DNA of 64,000 bases. Origin: Equus caballus. Taxonomy: Eukaryota > Chordata > Mammalia > Perissodactyla > Equidae. The notes below the pieces were generated by a model that was given only the letters and a program-made list of their open reading frames with translations, ran no database searches and was not told the DNA's origin. The stretch is taken from contig NC_091693.1 in the NCBI RefSeq assembly GCF_041296265.1, positions 14,582,001-14,646,000 of the forward strand, written 5' to 3'. The position numbers were made by a program, and so were the translations under genes. Positions within the stretch are counted from its first letter, which is position 1. Every line of letters begins with the position of its first letter. Shown here in pieces: positions 1 through 11,699 of the stretch.

Positions 1-221
1 TAACACAGATGGTGGCCCCAATTACCAGATGAATTTAGAATGAACTCAGTGTGACCAATGGCCCCATCAAGTCCTCCTACATGAGGACTCGTATTGTTTA
101 CCTTGAGAACACGTGTGTGAGGGGCAGTATCTGCCTGGGTAGATAAGGGGTGAGCTGTCCTTCTGTCTTTGCGGTTCCCTAGCGGATTGCCTGTGGTGCA
201 CGTCACATTCTGGTTTAATGC
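1..221. other. Left edge, 3' flank of CD177 copy 1, unrecognised
   Basis: This stretch lies beyond the stop codon of the minus-strand CD177 copy. It shows no resemblance to the 3' end or 3' flank of the plus-strand copy, whose homology ends near position 265. On the plus strand there is an AATAAAA motif around 231 followed by a T-rich run, which resembles the R/U5 end of an LTR, but the window edge cuts the context and I cannot assign a family. I see no exon here. Confidence 0.4.
213..218 (-). terminator. Possible polyadenylation signal (ATTAAA) of CD177 copy 1
   Basis: ATTAAA lies on the minus strand four bases past the predicted stop. It is a common variant poly(A) signal, but its position right after the stop gives almost no 3' UTR, so this is tentative. 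Confidence 0.25.
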
Positions 222-3200
222 TCATTCAGTAATAAAACTGTCTTTTTTGTCTTGTAGCCGTGTGGAGAGGTTTTCGATCACGAAGAAGACCCCAATATTG
301 TGGCTATGGTTCAACAGATATCTGGAAGGTTGGGCCATGCAGCCCTGCAGGTCCAATGAGGAGGACAGCCCACCTAGAGGATGAAGATTAAATCAGAGAA
401 CTCAAAGCACAGCCCGCTGAAATTCCTAAGACCCAGGAATCCCCGATGCACCCTCTCCCTGGTCAGAGCAGGAGATCAGCCCCTTCGTCCCTCCTCCCTT
501 AGACCGGACATCGGGATCCTCAACCTCCCACCCCCAAACCCATGAGTCAGGAACTCAGGCCACCTCCAACCTCAGGACCAGTGAATCCAGAACCTGATCC
601 CTTCATCCTTGAGACCATCAGTACTCACCTCCCCTGAGATTTATGGAACCACGGTAACAACGAATGGTGCCCTTGGGGCAGGTAACAATATCAGAGTTCT
701 CTGAGCAGGATCCAAACAACTCAACACAGGCAGGACACTGCAGGTCTCCGGGGACAGGGGGAGCTGGGGAGCAGAGAGAAGGTTGGGGTGCACAGCTCTG
801 CTCCTCCCTGCAGCCACCTTCTTTGTGACCCGGAGCCCCTTGTCTCTGGGCCCCATCTCTAAGTGTCCCTGGTCCCACCCAGCATGCTGGGATCCCACAC
901 CTGGACGGGGGATGGCGTCCAACAGGACACTGCTGCTGTCGGCCCTGTTGCACCCGCTGGAGGAGCAGAACCGGGCGTAGGAGGCGACGAGCATTCCGGG
1001 GGGCCCCGAGTGGACGGTGACAGTCGGGGATTCATGTGTCCCGATCTTGCTGCAGCCCTTGCTCCCCACTATGAGTGATCTGTGTCCTGAGGGGTGAGAC
1101 AGTGAGAGCCGGGCTGAGGGAGGGAAGCTCCGAGGGAGGCAGGAGCTCAGGAGACAGAGGGTGGGTGCAGGTTCCCTGAGCACAAACAAAAGCACGGGTC
1201 ACCTGGAATGTGGGGAAGACAGTGGGGGGGCCAGAGGCTGGGTCCTCCTCCAGCGCTGCCAGCTCTCAGTTCTTGTGCCAACGTCACCTTCGCAGCAGAG
1301 GCTGCCCTGAGTACCCATTATCACCGTGCAACCTTCCCCTCACTCTCTCTCTCTCCTTTCTCTGGGGGATTTCGCGCCACACCTCTTATCTCCACACCAT
1401 ATCTTGCTCTCTGTTTTGGCCATGTTTCTGTTTCCCACAGCTCATAAAGCTGCACAAAGGCAGGTGCAGTGGGATCTAGGGTGCCTGGCACACAGCAGAT
1501 GCTCCATAAACCTTGAATGAAGCCTATGGGTCCCCCTGTGCCAGCTCTACTCTCAGCCCTTTGCAGCGACTATCGAGTCTATCCACACGACCACCCAGCA
1601 AGGTAGGTAGTATTATTGCTCCCAGTTTTCAGAAGGGGAAAACAAGGCACAGAAAGAAGAAGAGTTGGGTTTAGAGCTCCAGGTGTGAAGGGACCTGGGC
1701 AGGAAAGCAGGGACAGAATCCAGGGTGGGGAAGCCTGGGCCCCAACGCAGGGGCCATACCTCTTGCACAGCCCACGCACCTACGTCTACCAGCAGAAGCG
1801 TCTCCTGACACATCTCTCCAGCCTCACACGTCTGGGACCCACTCGCGGTCCATTCGACGGGTGTCTGAGCCGAGTTTGTCTGCAACTTCACCATGACTCC
1901 CCGTTGACAGGTCAGGACATCTTGGTTGGATGAAGCAGGGTCTGGGAAAGCCAGGGAAACAGCCGTGTCTGTCCCTCCAGGTCCCAGGCTTGGAGGTGAT
2001 CACATTCCTGAGTCACACTCCAGGTGACCTGGCCAGAGTCCTTCAATATCAGATTTTGAAGGGACCTTGGAAGTCTGAGCCCTACCTCCTTTCTTTGTCT
2101 TGTTTTTGCTCAAACACCTGCAGGGACCTCTCCCAAGCTCCTGGAGAAAGGCAACTCCTCCCTTGGGAGTGAGGGAGATGGAGGGCTCCCCCTCAGCCTG
2201 AGCCAATTTCCACTGTCCTCTCTCGGCCTCAAGGTCCTCGTCCGGATAATGAGGAGCATAGTGTGACACCATGTATTTCTTTTCACTGAGAAGCCACATG
2301 TTCTAAACAAAAAGATGCAAAGGCCTGCCGTGCACTGAGCATTTACTACGAGCCTGGCTGTCCTGATTGCTCCCTGGATTAGCCCCCTGACACTAGCTGA
2401 CGAAGATATGTGTTTTGATCATTTTATTTCCCCACAGCAACCCCCAAAGTAGGTGGTGTTATCATCATCACCCCATTTCAAGATGGGAAACAGAGGCAGA
2501 GGAGTTGTTCAGTAGCTTGCTCGAGGGCCCACCACCAGTCAGGGGACTCAGAACTCAGGCGTTCTGGCCCCTTGGGGTGAGCGATGGGGAAGACAGGAAT
2601 CAATGACCGTGCTTGGCTACCTCGGATCCTGTGGCCCTCAGGAGTCTAGTGTGAAAACCCTGAGCCCAGATCTTCTCTCAAGGCCATCACAGTGAGTTGT
2701 CCCTTGAGGCAGAAACTCCTGGGCTGATGACGCAGCATCCATAAACATAGGTAATCTTCAGGACAGCCCCATGAAGGAGGACCACTCATTTCATCACAGA
2801 TGACAAAATCGCGGCTTCTGCTGCCTTCCTCCCAGCCTTGCTCTGCTCTCCCCACCCCCATCTGCCCCACCTTGGTCAACGGCGGTTCCTTCCAGCAGTT
2901 GCTCAAGTCATTCCTGACAATCCCCTCCCTCTGACACCCTGTGTTGCGCCCATCAGGAAATCCTGTTGTCTTAAGCTGCAAGATACCCCCAGAACCTGAC
3001 CAGGTCTTGCCACCTCTACAGCTTCCAAGACGCCCCTGGCTCTCACCTGCTTCCTCCTGGGTGTCCATGGGGGTCCCCTCCCCCACTCCCACATATCCCT
3101 CACTCTATTCTCCACACAACAACCAGAAGGATCCCCATTAAGGTAAGTTGATTCCTGTCTCTCCTCTGCTCAGACCCTCCATAGGTGGTCTGAATCCCAT

Positions 3201-6200
3201 CCGAGTCAGAATCGAATTCCAAGTCCTTAAATTGACCCCAAAGGCTCTAGGTGATCTGGCCTCCCCCCCTCTCTCTGTCTCTCTGTCCTGCTCTGCTCTG
3301 CCTTGATCACATTGTTGGAGCCACACTGGCCTCTAGGCTCCTCCTTGAACACACAGCAGGCATTTGGCCACCCCAGGGCCTTTGCATATACTCCCTTGCT
3401 CCTGGCTCTCTGGAATTGTCTCCTCCTTCCTGAATTGCTTGAAAAAGGCTCAAAGAGGTGTTGACCCTCAATAGCTGGTTCAGTGGCAGAGCCCAGACAG
3501 GGAGCCAACATCTCTCTGATTCAGACATTAAGCTCTTTAACTGCTGTGCTCTCCTGACTGGGCCGCCCCACCCTTCTCCCTGGGAGCACCGCCCAGTTGC
3601 TTAGGGGAGGTGAAGGCCCTTCGTGTTCCAAGCCTTTTGTTCTTCCTCAGCTTGGGGTCCTGCTTTGGCCCATCTTGGGCAGCCTGTGCTCTTGCCCCAG
3701 CCCTCTGCCACCCACATGCCTTCGCAGGGGCTGTTTTGGCTCCAGGCATGCCCTTCTCTGCTCCATATATTCCCTGACCTCTTGTCGTACCCAGTTTCTG
3801 ATGCCTGGTCTTGCCGATGGTCAGGAAATGCTTGCTAAACTGCTGAACTGAACAGAACCAGGGAAGCCAAACACATCCTCCAAGAGATCTGGCTCCAACG
3901 TCGAAAGCTAACCAAGCATGGATTGTGATAGGAACATTCATTCGTGGCATAAAAGCTGTGTTTCATGTGACATGTGTGTGGTGTGTGTAGTGTACGTGTA
4001 AGGTATGTGTATGGGGGTGTAGTATGTGTGTGGTGTGTAGGGGTTGTCTGCAGTGTGTTATATGTGTATGGCATGTTTGTATGGTGAGTGTAGTGTGTGT
4101 GTATGGTACATGATGTTTGGGGGTTGTGTGTGTGTAGTGACACTGTGCGTGTGATGTATGTGGTATGTGTTTGTCGTGAGGGAGTGGCATGGTGTGTGTT
4201 CTATGTGTGTTTTCTTTGTGTGTGACGTGTGGTGTATTGCGTGTGTGGTGGGTGGTCTGTATAGTGTATAAGGTTTGTGGTGTGTGTGGTACATGTGAGG
4301 TGTAAGGAGATGTGTGTGTGGTATGGGATGTGTGGTGTGTATGTGGCATGGTGTGTGTGTGTATTGTGTGGTGTGTGTGTGTGTGTGTGTAGCGTGCGTT
4401 CTGTCTGAACTGTTTCTGAAACACCTTCTGGATTACGAATGTCAGCTGGTCCCAGCGATGAGGGCCGGAAAACTAAACCAGCATTAATCAGAAGGAGAGA
4501 CTCAGACTCTGCCCCTCCCTGCTCAGCCCCCTTCCGTGGCTCCCCTGCCCTCAGGAGAAAAGCCAACTCCTCAGCCTGGCCTTGTGGGGACATCACGAGG
4601 CCCCACCCACCTCTCTGGTCCCCCGCCAATATCAATTCTCAAGATACGCCAGGTCATTTCCTGGCTCCCTGGCCTTGCCTGAGCTCTTCCTTCTGCTTGG
4701 AATGGCTCTCCCTTCATCTCCCACACCCACCTCGTCTACCTGGAAAACTTGTAATCACCCGAGGCCCGGCTGTAACCCGTCCTCTTGATGAGCCATCTCA
4801 GGCAGAGCCAAGGATGACTTCCTGAAAGCAGAAGGCTCAGCCCACCTCCAGGCCTTAGCACATGCTCTTCCCTCTGCCTGCTCCTGTCCTTTTCCTCTTC
4901 TTCAAATAAGTTAGAGCTCATCTTTAAAACACAGCTCACAGATCACCTCCTCTGTGCAGGCCTCCTTGATACCCACCCCCAGGAGATAAGTATTTTCCCT
5001 CCTCTGAGCTCCCCAGACCCCCTCCCACACAGCCCTGTGACCATCTGCTCCGTGACGTCTCCCTTCCTAGTCCTGAGCAGGGATGGGGTCTGAGTCCTCG
5101 GGGATCTGCATGGGAGACCTTGAATCCTGCATGAACTCACTTGCAAATAAATCCCGGGCACCCATCCTGAGCTAGCTCTTGTGCTGTCCACGTCTGGAAC
5201 TCTCCGGTCAGTGACGTCCAGGCCCTGTCCTCAGGCCCCCAGTCCAGCCAGAGGCATCGAAGCACAAAGAGGAAAGTTTGCTGAACTCACTCAGCTCTTT
5301 TCTTAAAGTTGTAGGGTCAGAGTGCCATGGGCAGACAAGGAAACTGAGGCTCAGACCGGGACGGCACTTCTTCCCTCTCTGAAGTCCCTTGACCCCTCCC
5401 TGCATGCAGCGGCCATTCCCATGGAGACACTCCAGGCCACTTTCAGTCTGCCCCTTGAGTGGTTTCCGTGAGGACGTTGGGACCCCCCCCAGTGTCCCCA
5501 TTTGGCTCTTGCTTGCCCTGTCACACTGGGAGCACCCTCAGTGTTCTCTGGTCTTCTTCCCTAGGCAGCAGGGCTGCTGGGGTGCTCCAGGACCATGGGT
5601 GGGGTGGGTGTGAGTGGGGTGAGGTGATCGAGGAGAAGTGGGAGACCCAGGGTTACCCTAGGCCAGGGGTGTGGAGAATGGAATTGGAAGCAGTGAGTCA
5701 CTCCCAGCATGAAAACCAGTGGGCGCTCCTGCCCTCCCGCACTTGATGGAGAAAGTGGAATGCACAGCAGCCACCCTCTCCACCCCTCTGACCTTCCACT
5801 CTGCTCTGGGGTTCCCCTCCCACCTGGACAGGCCACCCTAACTTAGTCGGCCCAAACCTGATCATCAATTAAAACATCCAGCGGTGGGTTCCAGCCCTGA
5901 ATATCTGTCGCCTGGACCATGTGCCCTCTCTCTCCCCTGCAACCGGACACCTCTTAGTGGCACCCCCATCGAAGTGCCTACCAGGAGAATGCCTCCCTTT
6001 GCACACCCTGAGTGAGGAGCAAACTCCTAAGTTACTCGCGGGTGCTGGCTTTGGTGAGATGTGTTCGGGTGTCCCACTTTCACTAGTGTCACCGTGCCCC
6101 AAGACTGCAGTGCAGGGCACGGCCTCGTCTCCCGCACGAGGGACTCACCTTCATGGATGCAGTACTCACGCACAGTCAGGGCCCCAATTTTTTCAATGTT

Positions 6201-7577
6201 ATTAAGCAGGTTGCAGCCTGCTTGAGACGTGCACCCCTGCACTCTCAGACTGGTGAAGATGCCCCCTGTGGAAAGGAGGAGAGAGGGAGAGAGGGAGATG
6301 CTCCCAGTGGGACCACGCAACCTTCAGGGGAGGCGCAGCTCCACGAAGCCAGGCCCACCCTCCTCCAGGTCCCAGCCCTCAGCTACTCTCCCTCCCAGAG
6401 ACCCAGATCCCGGCCCTCAGACCTCCCCTTCAGTGCCCCCAGGGACCCCGATGTCCCGCCTCACCTCCGCTGATCAGGAGGATCCCGTTGTAGCAATGTG
6501 TGTCCCCAGCAGGGCAGGTCAGCTCTGTTGCAGATGCACAGCCTTCTGTGGACAAGCAGACTGGGCACCGCACGGACCCCGGGACTGGGAGGTGAGAGCC
6601 GGAGAGAGAGGAAGAGAGCGTTCTGCCTTCAGATCAGGGGTTTTCTCTCCACCGCGCTTTTGCTTGCCCCAGAAATCAACCTCCCCAGTCTCCCCCAAAA
6701 CGTGCCCTCCTCGGGCTCCTGTCATGCAGGCCTGGGGTGCAGGGAATTAGGGACTGTCCCTCTGTGCTAACCTCACCCCCCTCAGCCCTGTCGCTCCCCT
6801 CCTCCCCACACTCACTTTTCCCTCCTCATCCTCCCCCTCCTCCCTCAGGCACCTGTTGGGGGCAACGAGTCCCAGAGAGGGAGGGTGTTGGGGACATTGT
6901 TGCATAAGTCCTCGTTGCGGCACACGTGGGTGTAGGAGACGATGGAGAGGCCGGGGCCTGCCCTGTGCTGGGTGACACGGGGCTCGTGATCTGCCTCTGG
7001 GGTGCAGCCCTTGCTGAGCACCAGGTTCACTTGGGGTCCTGGACCAAGAGAGGGAGGGAGGCTGTGGTGGGGTCAGGACTCCGGGTCTTAGAGAGACGGT
7101 CTATATCGTGGCCAGGGGTGGGAGACTGGACAGATGGTGACTGGGCACCCAAGACTTTGCCCCTGCTGGGGAGGGGACAGCTCCTATTAGGAGGGGAGGG
7201 GTCCTCTGAGTTCCCATAGGGAATGCAGGGAGGGCTGGGTGCGGGGAGGGATGTCTCTACACAGGAGAGGGTGGGAGCCAGGCTTGGGGCCTACGGGGCT
7301 TTTCTCACCATTCTCAGTGAGCAGCAGCGTGTCTTGGCAACCCCAGCCATCCTCACAGACTTGCTGATTCGTCACCGTCCACTGGAGGGGCATGTCCGAA
7401 TGATTCACCACAGCCTCACCTGTCCCTAACTGACAGGTCAGGGCCTGCACTCCTGAAATGGGAAGAGTAAATCCATCTCAGCCCATCCTCCAGGGAAGTC
7501 CCCCCAGGTTGGGGTCCTCACTCACGGGGCAGCATGAGGGCCATGCCCAGGAGGGCCAGCAGCAGGGCAGGGTTCAT
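222..7577 (-). CDS. CD177: CD177-like Ly6/uPAR glycoprotein, copy 1 (nine coding exons, no GPI tail)
   Basis: Exons read on the minus strand: 7577-7526, 7452-7309, 7038-6853, 6584-6465, 6265-6149, 1920-1780, 1086-901, 763-629 and 373-222. Every intron is GT-AG, every junction is phase 1, and exon lengths equal those of the plus-strand copy except the last. The predicted product is 410 residues. It has a signal peptide (starts [17 protein letters not shown]), LU domain 1 (about 22-118), domain 2 (about 128-206), domain 3 (about 207-310) and domain 4 (about 320-395), with the usual paired cysteines and CNN/CNR-type domain ends. Human CD177 has the same four-domain plan and the same cysteine-rich phrases (CPVCLS.EGC, KGC, VASY..FCSS). 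Oddities: the last exon ends in 15 unrelated residues and has no hydrophobic GPI signal, and the exon 6 acceptor has a weak pyrimidine tract. The product could be secreted, or the gene could be decaying. Orthology to CD177 is firm; function is inferred. Confidence 0.85.
395..612 (-). repeat. MSR1-like minisatellite remnant in intron 8 of CD177 copy 1
   Basis: Degenerate units of the form 'gactcctgggtctgaggga' read on the minus strand. They match those in intron 8 of the plus-strand copy and the relic. The pattern resembles the chromosome-19-enriched MSR1 minisatellite of primates. Confidence 0.45.
1921..6148 (-). other. Intron 5 of CD177 copy 1 (repeat-rich)
   Basis: This is the largest intron of copy 1 (4.2 kb). 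It contains a MIR (about 2310-2560), an old interspersed repeat shared with 9.2, 10.5, 36.1 and 52.1 kb (about 2640-3440), a GT-rich array (3963-4395), and about 1.55 kb (about 4400-5950) that is absent from the sister intron. No exon-like open frame with LU cysteines is visible in the extra segment. Confidence 0.6.
3963..4395. repeat. Imperfect GT-rich (CA on minus) simple array
   Basis: About 430 bp of GTGTGG/TATGTG-type units. The same array, CA-oriented, lies at the matching intron position in the plus-strand CD177 copy and in the third relic, so it predates both duplications. Long His/Thr open frames across it are artefacts of the repeat. Confidence 0.85.
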
Positions 7578-7630
7578 GATCAGGGCAGCTGGACTCTCTC
7601 GTTCCTGCTCCTTCTCTCAGGAAACCGAGA

Positions 7631-7640
7631 CCTTTTATAT
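7631..7640 (-). promoter_or_regulatory. TATA box of CD177 copy 1
   Basis: Minus-strand ATATAAAAGG lies 54 bp upstream of the ATG. The same element at the same distance precedes the plus-strand copy. The likely start site is about 30 bp downstream, giving a short 5' UTR. Confidence 0.7.
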
Positions 7641-7724
7641 CTCACCCCATCCCAGGCAGTTCAGGAAAGGGGTGGGGAGGGGAGGCTCTTGCTTAAGGAG
7701 GCCTGGGCCCACCCTCTGAATCGC

Positions 7725-7880
7725 AATGGCTTAAAGGCTGAGAAATCTGGGTCCTCCCTCCTCCCTCAGATCCAGGAGTCCAGGCCTCCAGCCCCCTCCT
7801 CCCTCACACCCAGGATACAGGCCCCCAACCCCCTCAACAGTTAGAATCTGAGGCATCCTGGCCCCCAGGACCACTGATCC
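7725..7880 (-). repeat. MSR1-like minisatellite upstream of CD177 copy 1
   Basis: Minus-strand units of about 37-40 bp reading 'ggcctggactcctgga' followed by 'gagggaggagggg'. They lie directly upstream of the promoter of copy 1 and are absent upstream of copy 2, where an L1 fragment replaces this flank. Confidence 0.5.
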
Positions 7881-9174
7881 AGCTCTTCCCTCCTGAGCCC
7901 AGCTATCTGTGTCCCCACCCCGACCGTGTTTCAGGGTAGTTTGGGTTGCAGTTTCTTCATCTTTCATGGCAACCTGGCCAACTTCAGGTCCCAGGTGGGG
8001 AAATGGCCCAACTGCCTGTGAGGACATTGTGTGGTGGGTATTGGTGGGTCCCCACGTTTTCTCTATCCTAACCTCTGCCCCCATGGATTCCTACTTCTCT
8101 TTTCTTTCTCTTTCCTTCCTACATTGCTTTCCTTTCTATTCCCTTTTTCATAAGCTTTCCTCATGCTTTTCTTCTTCTTCTGTTCTCTCTCCTCCAGCAC
8201 AACATGGCCCATAGATTTTCCACTTCTCGCCACCCGGGAGGGAGCTGAAGTATGCCAGGGGGCGGGGCTGGTGGTGGAGACTGAATATCTATGAAGGAAT
8301 TAGGTATTCTTTGACAAAGCCAAGTTTCTTTGCCAGAAACAGATGGGAGCAGTGGTGTGCTGGAAAACCAGCTGGTCAGAAAAACAGCCTCAACATACCC
8401 TGCCTTACACTGTTGGCCCATTTCTGTGGTGTAATCGCTTCTAACACATCTGATTTTAAGCTACCAACGGTTTGACAACCAGCTCCCAACATTCCTAAAT
8501 ATTTAACAATTGGCTTTTGCGAGCCTGTGCCAACCAGCTCTAGCACACTGGGTAGGAGAGAGACAGGAAAGAATGAGGAGTATCTGTCGGTGACTGCAGA
8601 GCCTCAATGTGGGTATCTGATAAGGAGAGAGGAAAGGGAGAAAGGAGAGGATGAGAAAAATATAGAGAAGTAAGAGCAATGACTTTGTGCTTCCCAGTTG
8701 CATATTTAGTTTTGACACTTTGACGTGTTCTGTTTTATTTGTGTTTGCAAGTTTAAACTTTGCCACCTAGGCGGAAACATGTTTCTCTCATCTCCCACTG
8801 CATCTACACCACTACTGTGGTAGACCGTATGTACTTAATAAATATTTACTGAACGAATGAATGGAGAGGGAAATATGGCAACAGAAGCATCACTACGTTT
8901 GTATAGGTTGTGCACTGTACAAACACCGTCCTTTCCCAACAGGGCACATTGATGCCGTCCGGAGTGGTGCCCTTTGGAGTTGTGTGTGCCCTCAAACAGT
9001 GTCCCTGGAGGAAGTAGGGAAAGAAGCGTGGGCAAAGAGGTACATAGGGTCATAGGTTGTCAGTTAAATGTCTTGTGTTAGTCTTACTTTTCCGAGGCTG
9101 GACTTCATGCCAGGCACAGTTCCAGTTACTGGGGATATAGGAAGAGCAAAAAGAATGAGGCTAATCCTTGTGTT
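7881..9174. other. Intergenic, mostly unrecognised
   Basis: It is pyrimidine-rich around 8090-8200, with an L2/MIR-like 3' end near 8830-8860 (AATAAATATTTACTGAACGAATG). I see no LU-type exon or other gene. Confidence 0.4.
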
Positions 9175-9560
9175 GAGCTTGCAGCTTAGTGAGGGAGACA
9201 GACCCTAACAAATACATGAACACAGTAAAATGTTAGATGGTTCTGGCTTCTCTGCAGAGAGGGGAAACTAGGTAATGCGAAAAGAAGTGACTGAGCTGGG
9301 CTCAGGGAGGGCCTCCCTGAGGAGGTGACATTTGAGGCAAGAGCAGAATGAGAAGAAAGAGCCACCCATGGAAAGACACGCAGAAAGAGCATTCCAGGCA
9401 GAGGGAAGAGCAGGTGCAAAGGCCCTGAGGTGGGACCGTGCGTGGCTTATGTGAGGATTAGAGAGATAGCAGGTGGCTGGGTCGTGGTGGGGGAGATGGA
9501 GAGTGATAGGAGATGAGATTGGAAAGGCTGGCAGGGCCAGCAATGCAAGACTAAGTCAGG
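9175..9560 (+). repeat. Ancient interspersed repeat (family not named)
   Basis: Phrases such as 'gcaaaggccctgaggtggga' and 'cattccaggcagaggg' recur at about 36.2 and 52.3 kb, and on the minus strand in intron 5 of copy 1. It is a recurring old mammalian repeat whose catalogue name I cannot fix from memory. Confidence 0.5.
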
Positions 9561-9859
9561 ATATTAAGGCAACCTTGCTGGGGGCCCTGCATCTTACAAG
9601 AGGGAAATGCAGAGGCTAGGGGTGGGACTGTTTAGCAACAAGTCTGATAGTCCCCGGTGTGACACACTGTCTGCTACCAGGCTGATTCTGCTGCTTCCTG
9701 ATTGTGTAGCCTTGGGTCACTGACGTCCCCTCTCCAACCTTCATCGTCCTCCTCTGTAAAGTAGGTGTGATGGATATGTGCACCCTGTGGTCGTGGTAAG
9801 GATTGAGGGATATAACCCAAAGTCGATTCTCAACAAACAATAAAAATCATGAATATGAT

Positions 9860-10040
9860 GAGCCCCCACTCTGTTCCAAGCCCTAGTCTAAGCACTGTGT
9901 ATGTTTCAACTCACTAAATCATGACCACAACTATGAGGGAGGTCCTATTCATAGTCCTATATTTTCGGTAAAGAAACTGAGCCCCAGAGGAGTTAAGTAA
10001 CTTGCCCAAGGTCACACAATGTGGCAGAGATGACTGCCCA
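9860..10040 (-). repeat. MIR SINE, antisense
   Basis: Contains the antisense MIR core: 'gaggagttaagtaacttgcc' followed by 'aaggtcacaca', preceded by the 'tctaagcactgtgt' 3' part. Confidence 0.7.
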
Positions 10041-10059
10041 CCAAAGATCCATGCTCCCT

Positions 10060-10400
10060 TCAGGGTGTAGAGATGTTACAAGGGGAGACTGCCCAGCCAG
10101 CGACTACATTTCCCAGCAACCCTTGCCTCTAGGTGAACCATGTGACTAGCTCACACCTGGAAAGTGGGTGGAAACTGCCCAACCAGGGACTACATTTCCC
10201 AGCACCCCCTTGCCTCTTGTTGGACCAGATGACTAATTCCCACCAATGAAATGCAGGCAGAAATGACTGGTGTCACTTCTGAGCCTGAGTGGTTGAGAAG
10301 CAGGAGTGCCTTCTCCTTCCTCCATCTATGTTGAGTCCAAGGTGACCTTGGAGCCACATGCAAGACTCCGAGTCCTCGTAGACCTGATGTGCTAGGGGGT
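10060..10400. promoter_or_regulatory. Duplicated ZNF143/THAP11-like motif block
   Basis: ACTACATTTCCCAGCA occurs twice, at 10103-10118 and 10189-10204, inside an imperfect tandem duplication of about 86 bp. The motif fits the ZNF143 (STAF) SBS consensus ACTACAnnTCCCAGCA. Whether it is bound is unknown, and it may be carried by an old repeat. Confidence 0.4.
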
Positions 10401-10499
10401 AGTCACACAATAAAGCAAACAACAACAACAATGATATGTTAGAATGAAATAAGGCATGCTTGGAGTGGCCTTTTTTCCTCCTTTTTCTTTAAAAGATGG

Positions 10500-10960
10500 T
10501 GTTCAGGGAAATCCTCACTGAAGAGGCAACATTTAAGCAAAGCCATCAAGGAAGTAAAGGAACTAGCTCTGCGTCTCTGTGGGCATCTGAGCAGCAAGGA
10601 GGAGGCCCAGCTGGAGCAGAGAGAGGGAGAGATGAGAGCAGATGAAGTCAGAGAGAGAGGGGCTGGATGGTGAGGGCCTCCCGTCCTTGTGGCCAGGACT
10701 GTGGCTTTATTCTGAGTGAGCTGGGCAGCCACTGAGGGTTCAGAGCAGAGGAGGGACGTGAGTGATGCATGTTCTGTCAGGATGCCTGTGGTTGCTGGGT
10801 TGAGCGCAGGGAGCCCGGTGAGGAGGTGACTGCAGTAATCCAAGTGAGAGGTGGCAGTGGCCCGACCATGTGGGAAGGAATCAGTCTCTGGATCTGTTCT
10901 GAAAGTGGAGTCCAGAGGATTTGCTGAAGGGTTGGTTGTGGGGTGTGAGAACAAGAGTGG
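10500..10960 (+). repeat. Ancient interspersed repeat, second copy
   Basis: Same family as 9175-9560. It has 'tttattctgagtgagctggg', 'gcagtaatccaagtgagag' and 'aggatttgctgaagggttgg', matching the 36.4-36.7 kb and 52.5-52.7 kb copies. Confidence 0.5.
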
Positions 10961-11699
10961 AGCTGGGAAAACTCCAAGGTGGCCCCTCCCGAGATGGGCA
11001 AAGAGTCTGGGGCAGCAAACTGAGATCAGAAATTTGGCTTGGGATCAAGAATCTGAGGGCATCTTGAAATGCCTTTTGGATATCAGCTGTGAAGTCATAG
11101 TTGGATGTCAGCAGTCAAGTCCGTTTTGTCTCTCTGGTTCATGGCTGTGCCTCTAGGCCCAGGACAGCACCTGGTACCCATTACACTTTTTGGGAATCAA
11201 CAAATGAACAAGGCATGGACAATCAGAGTGTTTCATGGATACCCCATACACAATATCTCTTACTGACTAAGAAAATACAGAGACACACAAAATTACCATG
11301 ACTCCGGGACCCTGATAAACCCATTTTTTTGGTAAATCACATCAGGATCTCCATCGAGTATTCATGCTGTGTGTGCTTGTGGAACTAAATTGAGGTAAAC
11401 GTAAAATTGCATGGGTGATATGTATAGATCTACAGGCTGGTCCCTCCGCTGCTCCTGGGATGAGAATCACTGCCTAAGACCTATCTCTCTGAGAACAGAG
11501 AGAAGGAGACGGGGTGAAGGGTACCTGTCAAGGTGTGAGAGGTCTTAGGAGAGAGGAGAGTGGAAACAAAGTCTTCTGAAACTCCCTGAGCACCTGCTAT
11601 GTGCAGATCACGCACATTATCATAATCACTTCTAGCATCACACCTGCCTGGTCATGTTTCACATGAGATGAAAGGGTTTTTTCTTCCATCAGCAACCAA
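10961..11699. other. Intergenic, nothing recognised
   Basis: Mixed-composition sequence. I see no open frame with family features and no repeat I can name. Confidence 0.35.

Noticed and set aside
3963-4424. His/Thr-rich open frames
   Set aside because: They are translations of a GT/CA simple array and lack any gene context.
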